Of a stretch of 64,000 nt of DNA, positions 1 to 8,351 are shown in pieces. Numbering within the stretch: the stretch's first letter is position 1; every line of letters starts with the position of its first letter. Under the pieces are notes generated by a model. The model had not been told where the DNA came from. It was given only the letters and a program-made list of their open reading frames with translations, and ran no database searches. Source of the DNA: Salinibacterium sp. SWN167 (GTDB lineage: Bacteria > Actinomycetota > Actinomycetes > Actinomycetales > Microbacteriaceae). Position numbers and translations under genes: made by a program. Where the stretch lies: the NCBI RefSeq assembly GCF_015864665.1, contig NZ_JADYWU010000001.1, positions 1,364,001-1,428,000 of the forward strand, in the 5' to 3' direction.

Positions 1-5
1 AGTGC

Positions 6-1373
6 ATGATGACGGCACGGATTGAAACACTGATCATCTTGGGTGCCGGCGGCGACCTCACCTCCCGCCTGCTACTGCCTGGCCTCGCGTCGTATCTGGC
101 CAGTGACGAAGCTGAAGAGCTCACTGTTATTGGCGTGGATCGTCAAGAAATGGATGACGCAGCCTGGCAGAAGCGCGTCTCGGCCTCCTTCGCTGCACAC
201 GCTTCGCCCACGTCTGATGCCGTTGCTGGTGCAGCGCACTACGTGCAGGCCGACGTCACCAACGCGCAGCAAGTGCGCCAGGTGATCGAATCGGCTACCG
301 GCCGCGTCGCCTTGTATTTTGCGTTGCCTCCCGCGATCGCCCAACAGGTTGTTTCGGTGTTGGCGACATTCGATTTGCCCGCCGGGATCGTGCTTGCCCT
401 CGAGAAGCCGTTCGGAAGCGATGAGGCTAGCGCCCGCGATTTGAACCGGGTGTTGCAGGCGATCGTGCCCGAGGAACAGGTCTTTCGTGTTGACCATTTC
501 TTGGGCAAGTCGACGGTGCTGAACCTTATCGGATTGCGATTCGCGAACCGCATTTTTGAGCCACTGTTGGGGGCTCCGAACGTGGCGAAGGTTGAGCTCA
601 TTTTTGATGAGGCCCTCGCTCTCGAAGGTCGTGCCGGTTATTACGATCGCGCTGGCGCTGTTGTCGACATGATCCAAAGCCATTTGCTGCTGGTCTTGGC
701 ACTGACGGCAATGGAACCCCCGGCGAGTGTGAGCTCAGAGGATTTGCGGGGGTCGATGGCCCAGGTGCTTCGTGCAACGCGGGTGCAAACGCTCGACGGC
801 ACGTGCGCTCGGCGTGCACGCTACACGGCGGGCACCATCGGCGACCGCGAGCTTCCGGCCTACGTTGACGAAGATGGTGTGAATCCTGATTTCAGCACAG
901 AGACTTTGGCTGAAGTGACGTTCGAGATCGATAACTGGCGCTGGGCTGGTGTGCCGTTTGTGTTGCGTTCAGGCAAGGCTCTGGGCAAAGCTCGCCAAGA
1001 CATCGTGATCACGTTTGCGCCGGTGCCGCATCTTCCTTATGGCCTCACGGGCAGCGAAGATCCGGCGAAACTTACTATTTCGATCAAGCCAGCGACTCTC
1101 GAACTCGACCTCATCGTGAATGGTGCCGGCGACCCCTTCTCGCTCGACCGCACTCAACTGACGACAACCCTTGGCGATCCGGCCATGAGCGCCTATGGCG
1201 AGGTGATCGCCTCTCTCGTTGATGGGGATCCCGTGCTGTCGGTGCGCGGTGATATTGCCGAGCAGTGCTGGCGAATAGTCGCTCCCGTACTCGACGCTTT
1301 CCGCAACAATCAGGTTCCGCTTGAGGAGTATCCGGCAGGCTCGCCCGGCCCCGAATCGTGGGAATCCGAATGA
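6..1373 (+). CDS. zwf: Glucose-6-phosphate dehydrogenase
   Basis: Oxidises glucose-6-phosphate to 6-phosphogluconolactone with NAD(P)+, the entry step of the oxidative pentose phosphate pathway in the cytoplasm. The 455-residue protein has the N-terminal dinucleotide-binding motif GAGGDLTSR (residues 13-21), an EKPFG motif near residue 132 and the substrate-binding/catalytic RVDHFLGK near residue 161. It is slightly shorter than the usual ~490-510 residues, as in some actinobacterial paralogues. The next gene overlaps its stop by four bases, so the two are probably co-translated. The ATG at 6 has only five bases before it, so a start further upstream cannot be excluded. Confidence 0.93.
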   Translation: MMTARIETLIILGAGGDLTSRLLLPGLASYLASDEAEELTVIGVDRQEMDDAAWQKRVSASFAAHASPTSDAVAGAAHYVQADVTNAQQVRQVIESATGRVALYFALPPAIAQQVVSVLATFDLPAGIVLALEKPFGSDEASARDLNRVLQAIVPEEQVFRVDHFLGKSTVLNLIGLRFANRIFEPLLGAPNVAKVELIFDEALALEGRAGYYDRAGAVVDMIQSHLLLVLALTAMEPPASVSSEDLRGSMAQVLRATRVQTLDGTCARRARYTAGTIGDRELPAYVDEDGVNPDFSTETLAEVTFEIDNWRWAGVPFVLRSGKALGKARQDIVITFAPVPHLPYGLTGSEDPAKLTISIKPATLELDLIVNGAGDPFSLDRTQLTTTLGDPAMSAYGEVIASLVDGDPVLSVRGDIAEQCWRIVAPVLDAFRNNQVPLEEYPAGSPGPESWESE

Positions 1374-1864
1374 CTCGCGCCGGCCAGCGGGGAGTCACGG
1401 CGACCGCGCACGCCCGCACGCGAGCGAGTGCTCAGCAGGCTTACGATTTCTCGGGGCCGCTTGACCCTGCACAGTTCTATCCTCGCTTCGGCCCCTTGCC
1501 CGCCGTCGTCACGGTGCTCGAGCAGTCCGGAACGTGGGATGCCGTCGGTCACACCCGACGCCTCGTGCTCTCCGATGGCGGCCACGTGATCGAGACGATC
1601 ACCGACGCCGCTGCGCCCGAATTGTTTGCTTACGAGCTCAGTGAATTTCAGAAACTCTTTGGGCTGCTCGTTTCTGGTGCCCGAGCCGAGTGGCGGTTCG
1701 ACGACCGCACCACCGGTTCGCGCATCCGCTGGAGTTATACCTTCTTCGCTAAGCCGGCCCGCGGCTGGATCGTGTGGTTGATTATTCGACTGTGGTGGGG
1801 GCGTTACATGCGTCGTGTGCTGCCGCCGATCGCACGTGAAGTGGAGCGGCTGGCAGCCAACTAG
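1370..1864 (+). CDS. SRPBCC-family (START-like) protein
   Basis: A 164-residue protein resembling the polyketide cyclase/START-like SRPBCC superfamily, a helix-grip fold that binds hydrophobic ligands. The sequence has the alternating strand pattern, a central region reading FGLLVSGARAEWRF and a hydrophobic tryptophan-rich helix (WIVWLIIRLWWG) near the C-terminus, suggesting membrane association or a lipid ligand. The ATG at 1370 overlaps the zwf stop as ATGA; a GTG at 1358 is the alternative. No catalytic residues can be assigned, so the role is unknown. Confidence 0.75.
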   Translation: MTRAGQRGVTATAHARTRASAQQAYDFSGPLDPAQFYPRFGPLPAVVTVLEQSGTWDAVGHTRRLVLSDGGHVIETITDAAAPELFAYELSEFQKLFGLLVSGARAEWRFDDRTTGSRIRWSYTFFAKPARGWIVWLIIRLWWGRYMRRVLPPIAREVERLAAN

Positions 1865-1957
1865 GGGAGCGCAGTTATCGAATCGTTGCCATAAAAGGCG
1901 CTGTTCACATCCCGCTTCCACCCTTCTCACAACTTGCGCAAAGATGCGCTTGTGACA

Positions 1958-2410
1958 ATGGCTGGTATGTTCCGATCGAGATTTGCCGTTGCGTTAGCCG
2001 CAGCGCTCTACTTCGCCGCCTTGGCGAGTCTCGCTTTCGTGATCGCTCCGGGCAGCAACGGTCGCTTTTGGATCTGGACCACCGTTGCGTTTATCCCCGT
2101 TGGCATTTTCTTGGTTGGCATGTTCGGTCGCCGCCGCTGGTGGGCAGCACTCGCCTTCAGCATCGTTGCCGCAGCATGGCTCGAAGCCGCCCAGACGGTG
2201 TGGATGCCCGTCGGCTACGCCGATGTCGTTGACATTCTGCTCTCGGCTATCGGTTCCGGAATTGGTGTTTCGGCCGCCGTGGGCGTCGCGCTCTGGCGGG
2301 AGCATGCTCAACGTCCGGCAGTCGCATTCGCTCAACCGTCGACGAACCTTGCGAGCTCTCGTCGCGCCTCCGCTAGCAACTCGGCGGCACCGCTTAACCT
2401 CGATCGGTGA
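1958..2410 (+). CDS. VanZ-like small membrane protein
   Basis: A short integral membrane protein with about four transmembrane helices in its first 110 residues and a polar Ala/Ser-rich tail. The segment WLEAAQTVWMPVGYADVVDILLSAIGSGIG matches the VanZ-like pattern of a membrane-embedded E..Q followed by an aspartate-containing loop and a final glycine-rich helix. VanZ-like proteins are linked to teicoplanin resistance in a few organisms, but most have no known role. The start is uncertain: TTG 1934, GTG 1952, ATG 1958 and ATG 1967 are in frame and none has a clear Shine-Dalgarno. The downstream gene overlaps the stop as GTGA. Confidence 0.7.
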   Translation: MAGMFRSRFAVALAAALYFAALASLAFVIAPGSNGRFWIWTTVAFIPVGIFLVGMFGRRRWWAALAFSIVAAAWLEAAQTVWMPVGYADVVDILLSAIGSGIGVSAAVGVALWREHAQRPAVAFAQPSTNLASSRRASASNSAAPLNLDR

Positions 2411-3252
2411 CTGACGACCGCTATTCCCACGACGTTCTCGCTGATTTCTCTATCAAGCGCGGGCCAGCAGTGCTCCCGAAAGTGCCCATCGAATCCGGGA
2501 TGGTCGTCGAAGTCATCGCGGACGGCTACGTTGGTGCCCTGGTAGGTTTCGCCAACGGGCTCATGGAACTCGAAGACCGCCGGGGCTCCGCTCGCGCGTT
2601 CCCTCTCGGCAGCGGTTATCTCATCGACGGTGTGCCGGTAGAGCTCGTCAAGCCCGCGCCGAAAGCTGCTGCTGCCCGCAAAACCGCCTCCGGGTCGTTT
2701 GCTGCCCCCGAGCAGCGTGCCCGCACAGCGCTCGCGAGTCGCATCTATGTTGAAGGTCGCCATGACGCGGAACTCGTCGAAAAAGTGTGGGGTGATGACC
2801 TACGCGCCGAAGGTGTCGTCGTCGAGTTTCTAGGCGGAATTGACGATCTCGAGAAGATCGTCGCAGACTTTGCCCCCACCTCTGACCGCAAGTTGGGAAT
2901 CTTGGTAGATCACCTTGTTCCCGGCTCGAAGGAGAGCCGAATTGCGGATGCCGTGGGGCGCGGCAAGTACGGCAAGCATGCGCTTGTGGTTGGTCATCCA
3001 TTCGTCGATGTCTGGCAGGCCGTGAAGCCGCAAAGCCTCGGAATTGCTGCCTGGCCTACGGTGCCGCGCACGATCGAGTGGAAGCACGGCATCTGTGAAG
3101 CATTCGGCTGGCCGCATGAAGACCAAGCCGATATCGCCCGCGCGTGGCAGTTCATTCTGTCGAAGGTCACCAACTTCGGTGACCTTGAGCCAGCGCTCTT
3201 GGGGCGCGTTGAGCACCTCATCGACTTTGTCACGGTCGATCAGGATGCCTAG
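2407..3252 (+). CDS. DUF3097 family protein
   Basis: A 281-residue conserved actinobacterial protein of unknown function. I recognise the family by its central block YVEGRHDAELVEKVWG, followed by the LVDHLVPGSKESRIA region and the WKHGICEAFGW segment near the C-terminus. YVEGxxD followed by a later LVD resembles the acidic motifs of TOPRIM-like folds, which is a structural guess rather than an assigned activity. It starts at a GTG sharing four bases with the stop of the upstream membrane-protein gene, so the two are probably translationally coupled. Confidence 0.85.
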   Translation: MTDDRYSHDVLADFSIKRGPAVLPKVPIESGMVVEVIADGYVGALVGFANGLMELEDRRGSARAFPLGSGYLIDGVPVELVKPAPKAAAARKTASGSFAAPEQRARTALASRIYVEGRHDAELVEKVWGDDLRAEGVVVEFLGGIDDLEKIVADFAPTSDRKLGILVDHLVPGSKESRIADAVGRGKYGKHALVVGHPFVDVWQAVKPQSLGIAAWPTVPRTIEWKHGICEAFGWPHEDQADIARAWQFILSKVTNFGDLEPALLGRVEHLIDFVTVDQDA

Positions 3253-3264
3253 CGCCGAGCGCGC

Positions 3265-4191
3265 TTAGTCGAGTTGCGGCACGACCTCACGAGCGAGGAA
3301 GTCGAGCTGGTCGAGATCGTGGAAGTTCATGATCTGGAAGTACACGCGAGTGAATCCGAGGGCCTGCAGCTCTGAAATCTTGTCGACGACCTCGCTGGCA
3401 GTTCCCGCGAAGCCGCCAAGACGCAGGTCGGCGGAAGTTGAGTTGGCTGCGGTAGCACGCGCTTCGATCTGAGATTCGGTGGCGCCGACAGCGGTCGTGC
3501 CGGCGATGGAAAGCACGAGTGTGGCGGGGTCGCGGTCGAAGTGCTCGCACGCGGCACGCACGCGGTTGATGCGCTCCTTCAGCGGTGCGATGGTTGCGAA
3601 GCCCGCGTTGTATTCGGCGGCGAACTGAGCGGTGAGCGCCGGCGTACGGCTTGGACCGCTGCCGCCGATGATGATCGGTAACGGGTTCTGCACGGGCTTC
3701 GGCAGCGCGGGAGACTGGCTCAGCTGGTAGTGCTTGCCCTCATACGAGAAGGTCTTTCCCAGCTCCGTTGCCCAGATGCCGGTGATCACGTCGAGCTGCT
3801 CCTCGAGCATCCCGAACCGCTTCGCAGGAAAAGGGATGCCGTACGCAGCATGTTCACGTTCGAACCAGCCGGTGCCGAGCCCGAGCTCCACGCGGCCGCC
3901 CGACATGTCGTCGACTTGAGCTACCTGAATGGCCAAAACTCCCGGATGCCGAAACGTCGCCGAGGAGACGAGGGTCCCGAGTCGAATGGTCGAAGTCTCG
4001 CGCGCAAGCCCGGCCAGCGTCGTCCACGAATCGGTGGGGCCGGGCAGTCCGCCGTTGCGGTCATCCATCGTCACATAGTGGTCGGAGCGAAAGTAGCCAT
4101 CGAAACCGAGCTTCTCTGCCGCTTGCGCCAGCACGAGCTGATCGGTGTAGCTGGCGCCGTTCTGAGGTTCGGTGAAAATGCGGAAGTCCAT
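3265..4191 (-). CDS. LLM-class F420-dependent oxidoreductase
   Basis: A 308-residue luciferase-like monooxygenase-fold protein, probably using reduced F420 or flavin. Typical family features are FDGYFRSDHY near residue 30, IRLGTLVSSATFRHPGVLA near residue 70, GGRVELGLGTGWFEREH near residue 100 and PLPIIIGGSG near residue 170. The substrate cannot be read from the sequence. The gene converges with the DUF3097 gene and diverges from the thiamine-uptake operon; its start codon lies a few tens of bases from the TPP riboswitch on the opposite strand. Confidence 0.85.
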   Translation of the reverse strand: MDFRIFTEPQNGASYTDQLVLAQAAEKLGFDGYFRSDHYVTMDDRNGGLPGPTDSWTTLAGLARETSTIRLGTLVSSATFRHPGVLAIQVAQVDDMSGGRVELGLGTGWFEREHAAYGIPFPAKRFGMLEEQLDVITGIWATELGKTFSYEGKHYQLSQSPALPKPVQNPLPIIIGGSGPSRTPALTAQFAAEYNAGFATIAPLKERINRVRAACEHFDRDPATLVLSIAGTTAVGATESQIEARATAANSTSADLRLGGFAGTASEVVDKISELQALGFTRVYFQIMNFHDLDQLDFLAREVVPQLD

Positions 4192-4224
4192 ACCCCGAGC
4201 CTATTGATGATTAGACTGGGTGGC

Positions 4225-4316
4225 GAACACGGGAGTCCGGTGAGCCGGGCTGAGAGGGAGCTTCTCCAAGCTTCGACCGTCGAACCTGATCTGGATCATG
4301 CCAGCGCAGGGAGCAG
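4225..4316 (+). promoter_or_regulatory. TPP (THI-box) riboswitch
   Basis: The leader contains both conserved halves of the thiamine pyrophosphate aptamer: the GGGCTGAGAGGG block at about 4248 and the ACCTGATCTGGATCATGCCAGCG block at about 4284-4306, ending in GCAGGGA. Between them is the variable P3 arm, here AGCTTCTCCAAGCTT. The aptamer sits 45-130 bases upstream of the ykoE start on the same strand. TPP riboswitches repress thiamine synthesis and uptake genes when the cofactor is abundant. The boundaries given are approximate. Confidence 0.95.
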
Positions 4317-4330
4317 ACACTCTTGAAACC

Positions 4331-4356
4331 CGTGCCATTCACTAGTGAAAGGCACG
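4331..4356 (+). promoter_or_regulatory. Shine-Dalgarno-sequestering hairpin (riboswitch expression platform)
   Basis: CGTGCC at 4331-4336 pairs with GGCACG at 4351-4356, and between them TTCACT pairs with AGTGAA, with one A/A mismatch. The 3' arm contains GAAAGG (4347-4352), the only good ribosome-binding site for the GTG start at 4360. The structure lies directly downstream of the TPP aptamer, so it is most simply the element that hides the ribosome-binding site when TPP is bound. No U-tract follows, which argues for translational rather than transcriptional control. This is inference from base pairing. Confidence 0.7.
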
Positions 4357-4359
4357 AAA

Positions 4360-4986
4360 GTGACCACAACAGCACCATCCTCTTCCACGGCCGCACCGCT
4401 ACGTTCACGTTTTCAGTGGCGGGTGATCGACATCGTCGTCGCGAGCGTTATCGGCGTCGCGAGCGGTTTGATCTTCGTCGTCTGGAACGTGGCCTCCACT
4501 CCAGCCTTGGCTCCGTTCGCGGCGCTCCTGCCTGGCCTGCAAGCCGTCGGTGGCGGGTTCTGGCTGTTCGCCGGTGTGCTTACGGCGCTCGTCATCCGCA
4601 AGCCTGGCGCTGCCATTTATGGTGAGATGGTCGCGGCGTCCGTCTCAGCGCTCATCGGTAACCAGTGGGGTGTACTCACCCTCGTGAGCGGGTTCACTCA
4701 GGGCATTGGCGCCGAGATCGTGTTCGCGGCCTTCCTCTACGCCAATTGGCGTGCCAGCGGTGCGATTCTTGCGGGCGCCGGTGCCGGCCTCGCGATGGCC
4801 ATCACTGACCTGCTGCTCTGGTACCCCGGCTCCGCGCTTCCCTTCATCGTGATCTACACGATTGCCGCCATCGTCGGCGGAATGCTCATTGCCGGCCTCC
4901 TCTCGTGGCTCGCGACGCGCGGTATTGCCGCAACGGGAGCGCTCAACCGGTTCGGCGCTGGCCGCGAGATTGCGAAGCGGGTCTGA
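4360..4986 (+). CDS. ykoE: ECF transporter substrate-binding membrane component, thiamine/HMP type (YkoE)
   Basis: The S component of an energy-coupling-factor importer, probably for hydroxymethylpyrimidine or thiamine. It has about five or six transmembrane helices and the YkoE-type segments WNVASTPALAPFAALLPGLQAVGGGFWL and GEMVAASVSALIGNQWG. Substrate assignment rests on the family and on the TPP riboswitch just upstream. GTG at 4360 is preferred because GAAAGG lies eight bases before it; GTG at 4345 has no such site. It heads an operon with the ATPase, the T component and a small kinase. Confidence 0.9.
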   Translation: MTTTAPSSSTAAPLRSRFQWRVIDIVVASVIGVASGLIFVVWNVASTPALAPFAALLPGLQAVGGGFWLFAGVLTALVIRKPGAAIYGEMVAASVSALIGNQWGVLTLVSGFTQGIGAEIVFAAFLYANWRASGAILAGAGAGLAMAITDLLLWYPGSALPFIVIYTIAAIVGGMLIAGLLSWLATRGIAATGALNRFGAGREIAKRV

Positions 4987-6422
4987 CCCCCACCACGCCT
5001 GCTGGTGTCACTGTCGACGGATGGGGGTGGCGCCATTCCAGCAGGCTCGCCTGGGCGGTGCGTGGTCTCGACCTGCGCATTGACCCCGGCGAACGTGTAT
5101 TGCTCCTCGGCGAATCCGGGGCGGGAAAGTCGACGTTTCTGCATGCCCTCGCCGGAGTAGTTGGCGACGACGAAGGCGAAACAGAGGGTTCGCTTCTCGT
5201 CGATGGCGAACATCCGGCCGCTCATCGTGGCCGCACGGGGTTGGTGATTCAAGACCCCGACAGTCAAGTGATCTTGGAGCGCGTCGGAGATGATGTTGCT
5301 TTCGGTTGCGAAAACTTGGGTGTACCGCGCGACGAGATCTGGTTGCGCGTGCGCGATAGTCTCGCTGCGGTCGGTCTCGACGTGTCCCTCGATCGCAACA
5401 CCAGCGCTCTGTCAGGTGGTCAGAAACAACGGCTCGCGCTCGCCGGAGTGCTGGCTATGAGGCCCGGCCTGATTGTGCTCGACGAACCGACGGCGAACCT
5501 TGACCCTGAGGGGGTGACCGAGGTTCGGGATGCCGTCATCCGGGTCGCAGAATCGACCGGCGCCACGATCGTGGTTGTCGAACATCGCGTCTCCGTGTGG
5601 AGCGACGTTGTTGACCGCATCGTGGTACTCGCCGCCGGCGGGGGAGTCATCGCCGATGGCGCACCCGCCGACGTTCTCGCACGGCAGGGCAAGGAGCTCG
5701 CCGCTCGGGGCGTCTGGATCCCGCAGTATCCGCCGCCGCGCCCGGTGAGGGCAGAGCGGGGCCCGCAACACACTCTGCTCAGTGCTCGCCAGCTGACCGT
5801 TGGCCGGAGCAATCACGCGCTCGGCGCTCCTCTCGACCTGGAGATTCTGAGCAGCCATGCTCTTGCCATCACCGGTCCTAACGGGGTTGGAAAGTCCACA
5901 CTCGCCCTCACCCTGGGTGGGCTCTTGCCACCCGTCGGTGGTGCCGTTGTGGCGAGCCCGGCGCTCGCCACTGGTGCGGGGGAGCATCCGATCCGCTGGA
6001 AGTCCCGCAAGCTGTTGACCCGCATCGGAACTGTCTTTCAGGACCCGGAACATCAATTGCTGACGAGCACGGTGCGTGCTGAGCTCGAAGTCGGACCGCG
6101 GGCGTTAAAACTTCCGGACTCTGAAGTGGATGCTCGCGTTGAGGAGTTGCTCACGAGACTCCGCCTAGACCGGTTAGCCGAAGCCAATCCGTTCACGCTC
6201 TCGGGGGGCGAAAAGCGTCGTCTGAGCGTCGCCACAGCCCTTGCTACGCGGCCGCAGGTGCTCGTGCTCGACGAACCCACGTTCGGGCAAGATTCGCGCA
6301 CCTGGAGCGAACTGCTGGCTCTGCTGGCACGGCTCGTGGATGACGGCAGCAGCGTCATCGCTGTGAGCCACGATCTAGATTTCGTCGCTGCACTCGCCGA
6401 CTCAACAGTGGTGCTCGAATGA
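4905..6422 (+). CDS. ykoD: ECF transporter duplicated ATPase (YkoD)
   Basis: A single polypeptide carrying both ABC ATPase domains of the ECF transporter. Domain 1 has Walker A GESGAGKST, a Q-loop QDPDSQ, signature LSGGQKQR and Walker B LIVLDEPTANLD; domain 2 has GPNGVGKST, QDPEHQ, LSGGEKRR and LVLDEPTFGQD. It powers uptake through YkoE and the T component. The start is uncertain: GTG at 4905 would give an 82-base overlap with ykoE and an atypical basic N-terminus. The natural beginning is probably around 4983, where a CTG overlaps the ykoE stop, just before TPTTPAGVTVDGW. Confidence 0.9.
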   Translation: MARDARYCRNGSAQPVRRWPRDCEAGLTPTTPAGVTVDGWGWRHSSRLAWAVRGLDLRIDPGERVLLLGESGAGKSTFLHALAGVVGDDEGETEGSLLVDGEHPAAHRGRTGLVIQDPDSQVILERVGDDVAFGCENLGVPRDEIWLRVRDSLAAVGLDVSLDRNTSALSGGQKQRLALAGVLAMRPGLIVLDEPTANLDPEGVTEVRDAVIRVAESTGATIVVVEHRVSVWSDVVDRIVVLAAGGGVIADGAPADVLARQGKELAARGVWIPQYPPPRPVRAERGPQHTLLSARQLTVGRSNHALGAPLDLEILSSHALAITGPNGVGKSTLALTLGGLLPPVGGAVVASPALATGAGEHPIRWKSRKLLTRIGTVFQDPEHQLLTSTVRAELEVGPRALKLPDSEVDARVEELLTRLRLDRLAEANPFTLSGGEKRRLSVATALATRPQVLVLDEPTFGQDSRTWSELLALLARLVDDGSSVIAVSHDLDFVAALADSTVVLE

Positions 6423-7174
6423 TCCCTATCGCGTCGGTGAATCCCGTGGCCAAACTTGGAGCGGGGCTCATCGTGAGCCTGTTCTTGCTCGCCACGATCG
6501 ATTGGGTATCGGCGACGACCGCGCTGGTGCTCGAGCTTGCCATCATCGCGTTCTTCGGGATTGAGCCGAAACGCTTCTGGCTGCGCACCTTGCCGGTGTG
6601 GCTGGCCGCGCCGCTGACCGCTCTCACGATCCTGCTCTACGGCCGCTACGACGGCACCGTGTACTTCGAGTTCCTGTTGATAAGAATCAGCGATGGTTCG
6701 ATCGAGCTCGCTCTAGCAACCTTCTTGCGCGTGCTCGCGATCGGCCTTCCCGCAGTTGTGCTGTTCATCTCGATCGATCCCACTGACTTTGCAGACGGTC
6801 TTGCCCAGCGACTCCGGTTGCCCGACCGCTTCGTTATTGGCGCTCTCGCCGCCGTGCGGATGGTTGGCCTCTTTCTTGAGGACTGGCGCTCGCTCGAACT
6901 CGCGCGTCGCGCTCGCGGTGTGGCAGACCGTGGCCGTGTGCGCCGCATTGCCGGTCAAGGTTTTGCGCTTCTCGTGCTCTCGATCCGTAGAGGCAGCAAG
7001 CTGTCTATCGCGATGGAAGCCCGCGGGTTTGGCGGCGATACTCCCCGCACCTGGGCCCGTAAGTCTCCGTGGGGGCGGGCCGAGTGGCTCACGCTGCTTG
7101 TGGGCCTTCTCATCGGCGTCACCGCTACAGTCGTTGCTGTGCTCACCGGAAGTTGGAATCTGATTGTTGGCTAA
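6419..7174 (+). CDS. ykoC: ECF transporter transmembrane component T (YkoC/EcfT)
   Basis: The 251-residue coupling protein that connects the two ATPase domains to the S component. It has about five transmembrane helices and the two short arginine motifs of EcfT coupling helices, LARRARG near residue 160 and MEARGFG near residue 200. Its ATG overlaps the last codons of the ATPase gene as ATGA. Together with the two upstream genes it completes a YkoEDC-type importer. Confidence 0.92.
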   Translation: MIPIASVNPVAKLGAGLIVSLFLLATIDWVSATTALVLELAIIAFFGIEPKRFWLRTLPVWLAAPLTALTILLYGRYDGTVYFEFLLIRISDGSIELALATFLRVLAIGLPAVVLFISIDPTDFADGLAQRLRLPDRFVIGALAAVRMVGLFLEDWRSLELARRARGVADRGRVRRIAGQGFALLVLSIRRGSKLSIAMEARGFGGDTPRTWARKSPWGRAEWLTLLVGLLIGVTATVVAVLTGSWNLIVG

Positions 7175-7694
7175 CTCTCAGCAGCCTCCGCCTCTGCCTG
7201 CTCCGCGCTGGCGGTGCCTCATCGACGGCCGCTCAGGGTCGGGCAAGACAGAGTTGGGCCGCGCCATGGCCGCAGCCTGGCCAGAGGTGCAGCTGGTGAA
7301 GCTCGATGATTTCTATCCCGGCTGGGATGGGTTGGATGCCGCTAGCGCGCTCGTTCCCCGCATCCTCACCGAACTGCGGTGGCAAGAATGGAACTGGCTC
7401 ACCGATTCGCCGGGGCCCTGGCGCGAACTCGACGGTGATCGGCCCATCATCCTCGAAGGAATCGGAGCGCTGAGTCGCGCATCCGCCCCTCTTGTCGACC
7501 ACGGCATTTGGGTCGAGCTAGATGACGCCTCACGCAAGAAGCGGGCACTGGACCGTGACGGAGACTCCTACGCGCCGCACTGGGAGCGCTGGGCCCGCCA
7601 AGAACTTCGTTTTATGGCGCGCGAAAAACCTCAAGAACTGGCGGATGAGCTACTCGACGGCGCCGATATCTCCCGCTGGTTCGACAAGCGCTAG
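7164..7694 (+). CDS. Uridine-kinase-like P-loop kinase
   Basis: A 176-residue P-loop protein with Walker A GRSGSGKTE near residue 22, LVKLDDFYPGW after the second strand and IILEGIGAL as a Walker-B-like strand. This pattern is typical of small uridine-kinase/phosphoribulokinase-like proteins of actinobacteria. Overlap with the T component and lack of a separate promoter place it in the riboswitch-controlled operon, so it might phosphorylate an imported thiamine precursor, but that is only context. Starts TTG 7164 or TTG 7167 are possible. Its TAG stop lies inside a CTAG shared with the stop of the convergent lipoprotein gene. Confidence 0.75.
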   Translation: MLANSQQPPPLPAPRWRCLIDGRSGSGKTELGRAMAAAWPEVQLVKLDDFYPGWDGLDAASALVPRILTELRWQEWNWLTDSPGPWRELDGDRPIILEGIGALSRASAPLVDHGIWVELDDASRKKRALDRDGDSYAPHWERWARQELRFMAREKPQELADELLDGADISRWFDKR

Positions 7695-8281
7695 TTAGCT
7701 TTGTTCCAGACCTGAACGAGATCGGTTCCGCGTGGGTTGACCGTCATGACGTCAGCCTCACACGTGACCACGAGACCGAGCATGTCATCGAAGTCGCTGC
7801 GCGGAATCGTGTACGTCAGCTCTTCGACAGGCTCATCGGCGAGCGTGGCCGAGGTGTCAACGGTGTATTCCGACACATCCCAATCGCGAGGGATTGCGAC
7901 ATCCACATTGATCAGAGCCTTGCCCTTTACGGTGCCGGTGTAGGACTGCGTGATCGTCATGATCTGGTCCTTTTTCGGCTCCGCCGTGATCGTGAACACG
8001 AGGTCGGAATCAATCGTGACGGCGCCATCGCTGCCCCACGTGAGGGTCTGGCCACCGCTGGGCTCAACCGCCTTGGCAGGAACGTCTTCGGAGGGGAGCT
8101 CTGCGAGCAACTTCTCCGAGAGATCGACGGTGTCGAGCGTCCACGTGTGACCCATCGCGCACAATTCCATGGCCGTCGGCGGCTCGCTGGTATCGGCGGG
8201 TTCGATCAGTGCGCAACCAGACAGCACCAGCAGCACTGCGGGGGCCATCAACAACGCACTCGCGCGCTTGCTCGAAATCAT
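7691..8281 (-). CDS. Putative secreted lipoprotein
   Basis: A 196-residue predicted lipoprotein: a positively charged start, a hydrophobic helix and the lipobox VLSGC, with the lipidated cysteine near residue 23. The ATG at 8281 is chosen because AGGAGG lies six bases upstream; a longer reading frame reaches 8305 without such a site. The mature part contains a tryptophan-containing segment (MGHTWTLDTVDLS) and alternating strands but no motif I recognise. It is convergent with the kinase gene, overlapping by four bases. Confidence 0.75.
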   Translation of the reverse strand: MISSKRASALLMAPAVLLVLSGCALIEPADTSEPPTAMELCAMGHTWTLDTVDLSEKLLAELPSEDVPAKAVEPSGGQTLTWGSDGAVTIDSDLVFTITAEPKKDQIMTITQSYTGTVKGKALINVDVAIPRDWDVSEYTVDTSATLADEPVEELTYTIPRSDFDDMLGLVVTCEADVMTVNPRGTDLVQVWNKAN

Positions 8282-8351
8282 CAATCCTCCTGAGGTTCGT
8301 GACACTCACGAAATCCTACGCGGTCATCGACCCTTGTCGGCTCAACGACGG

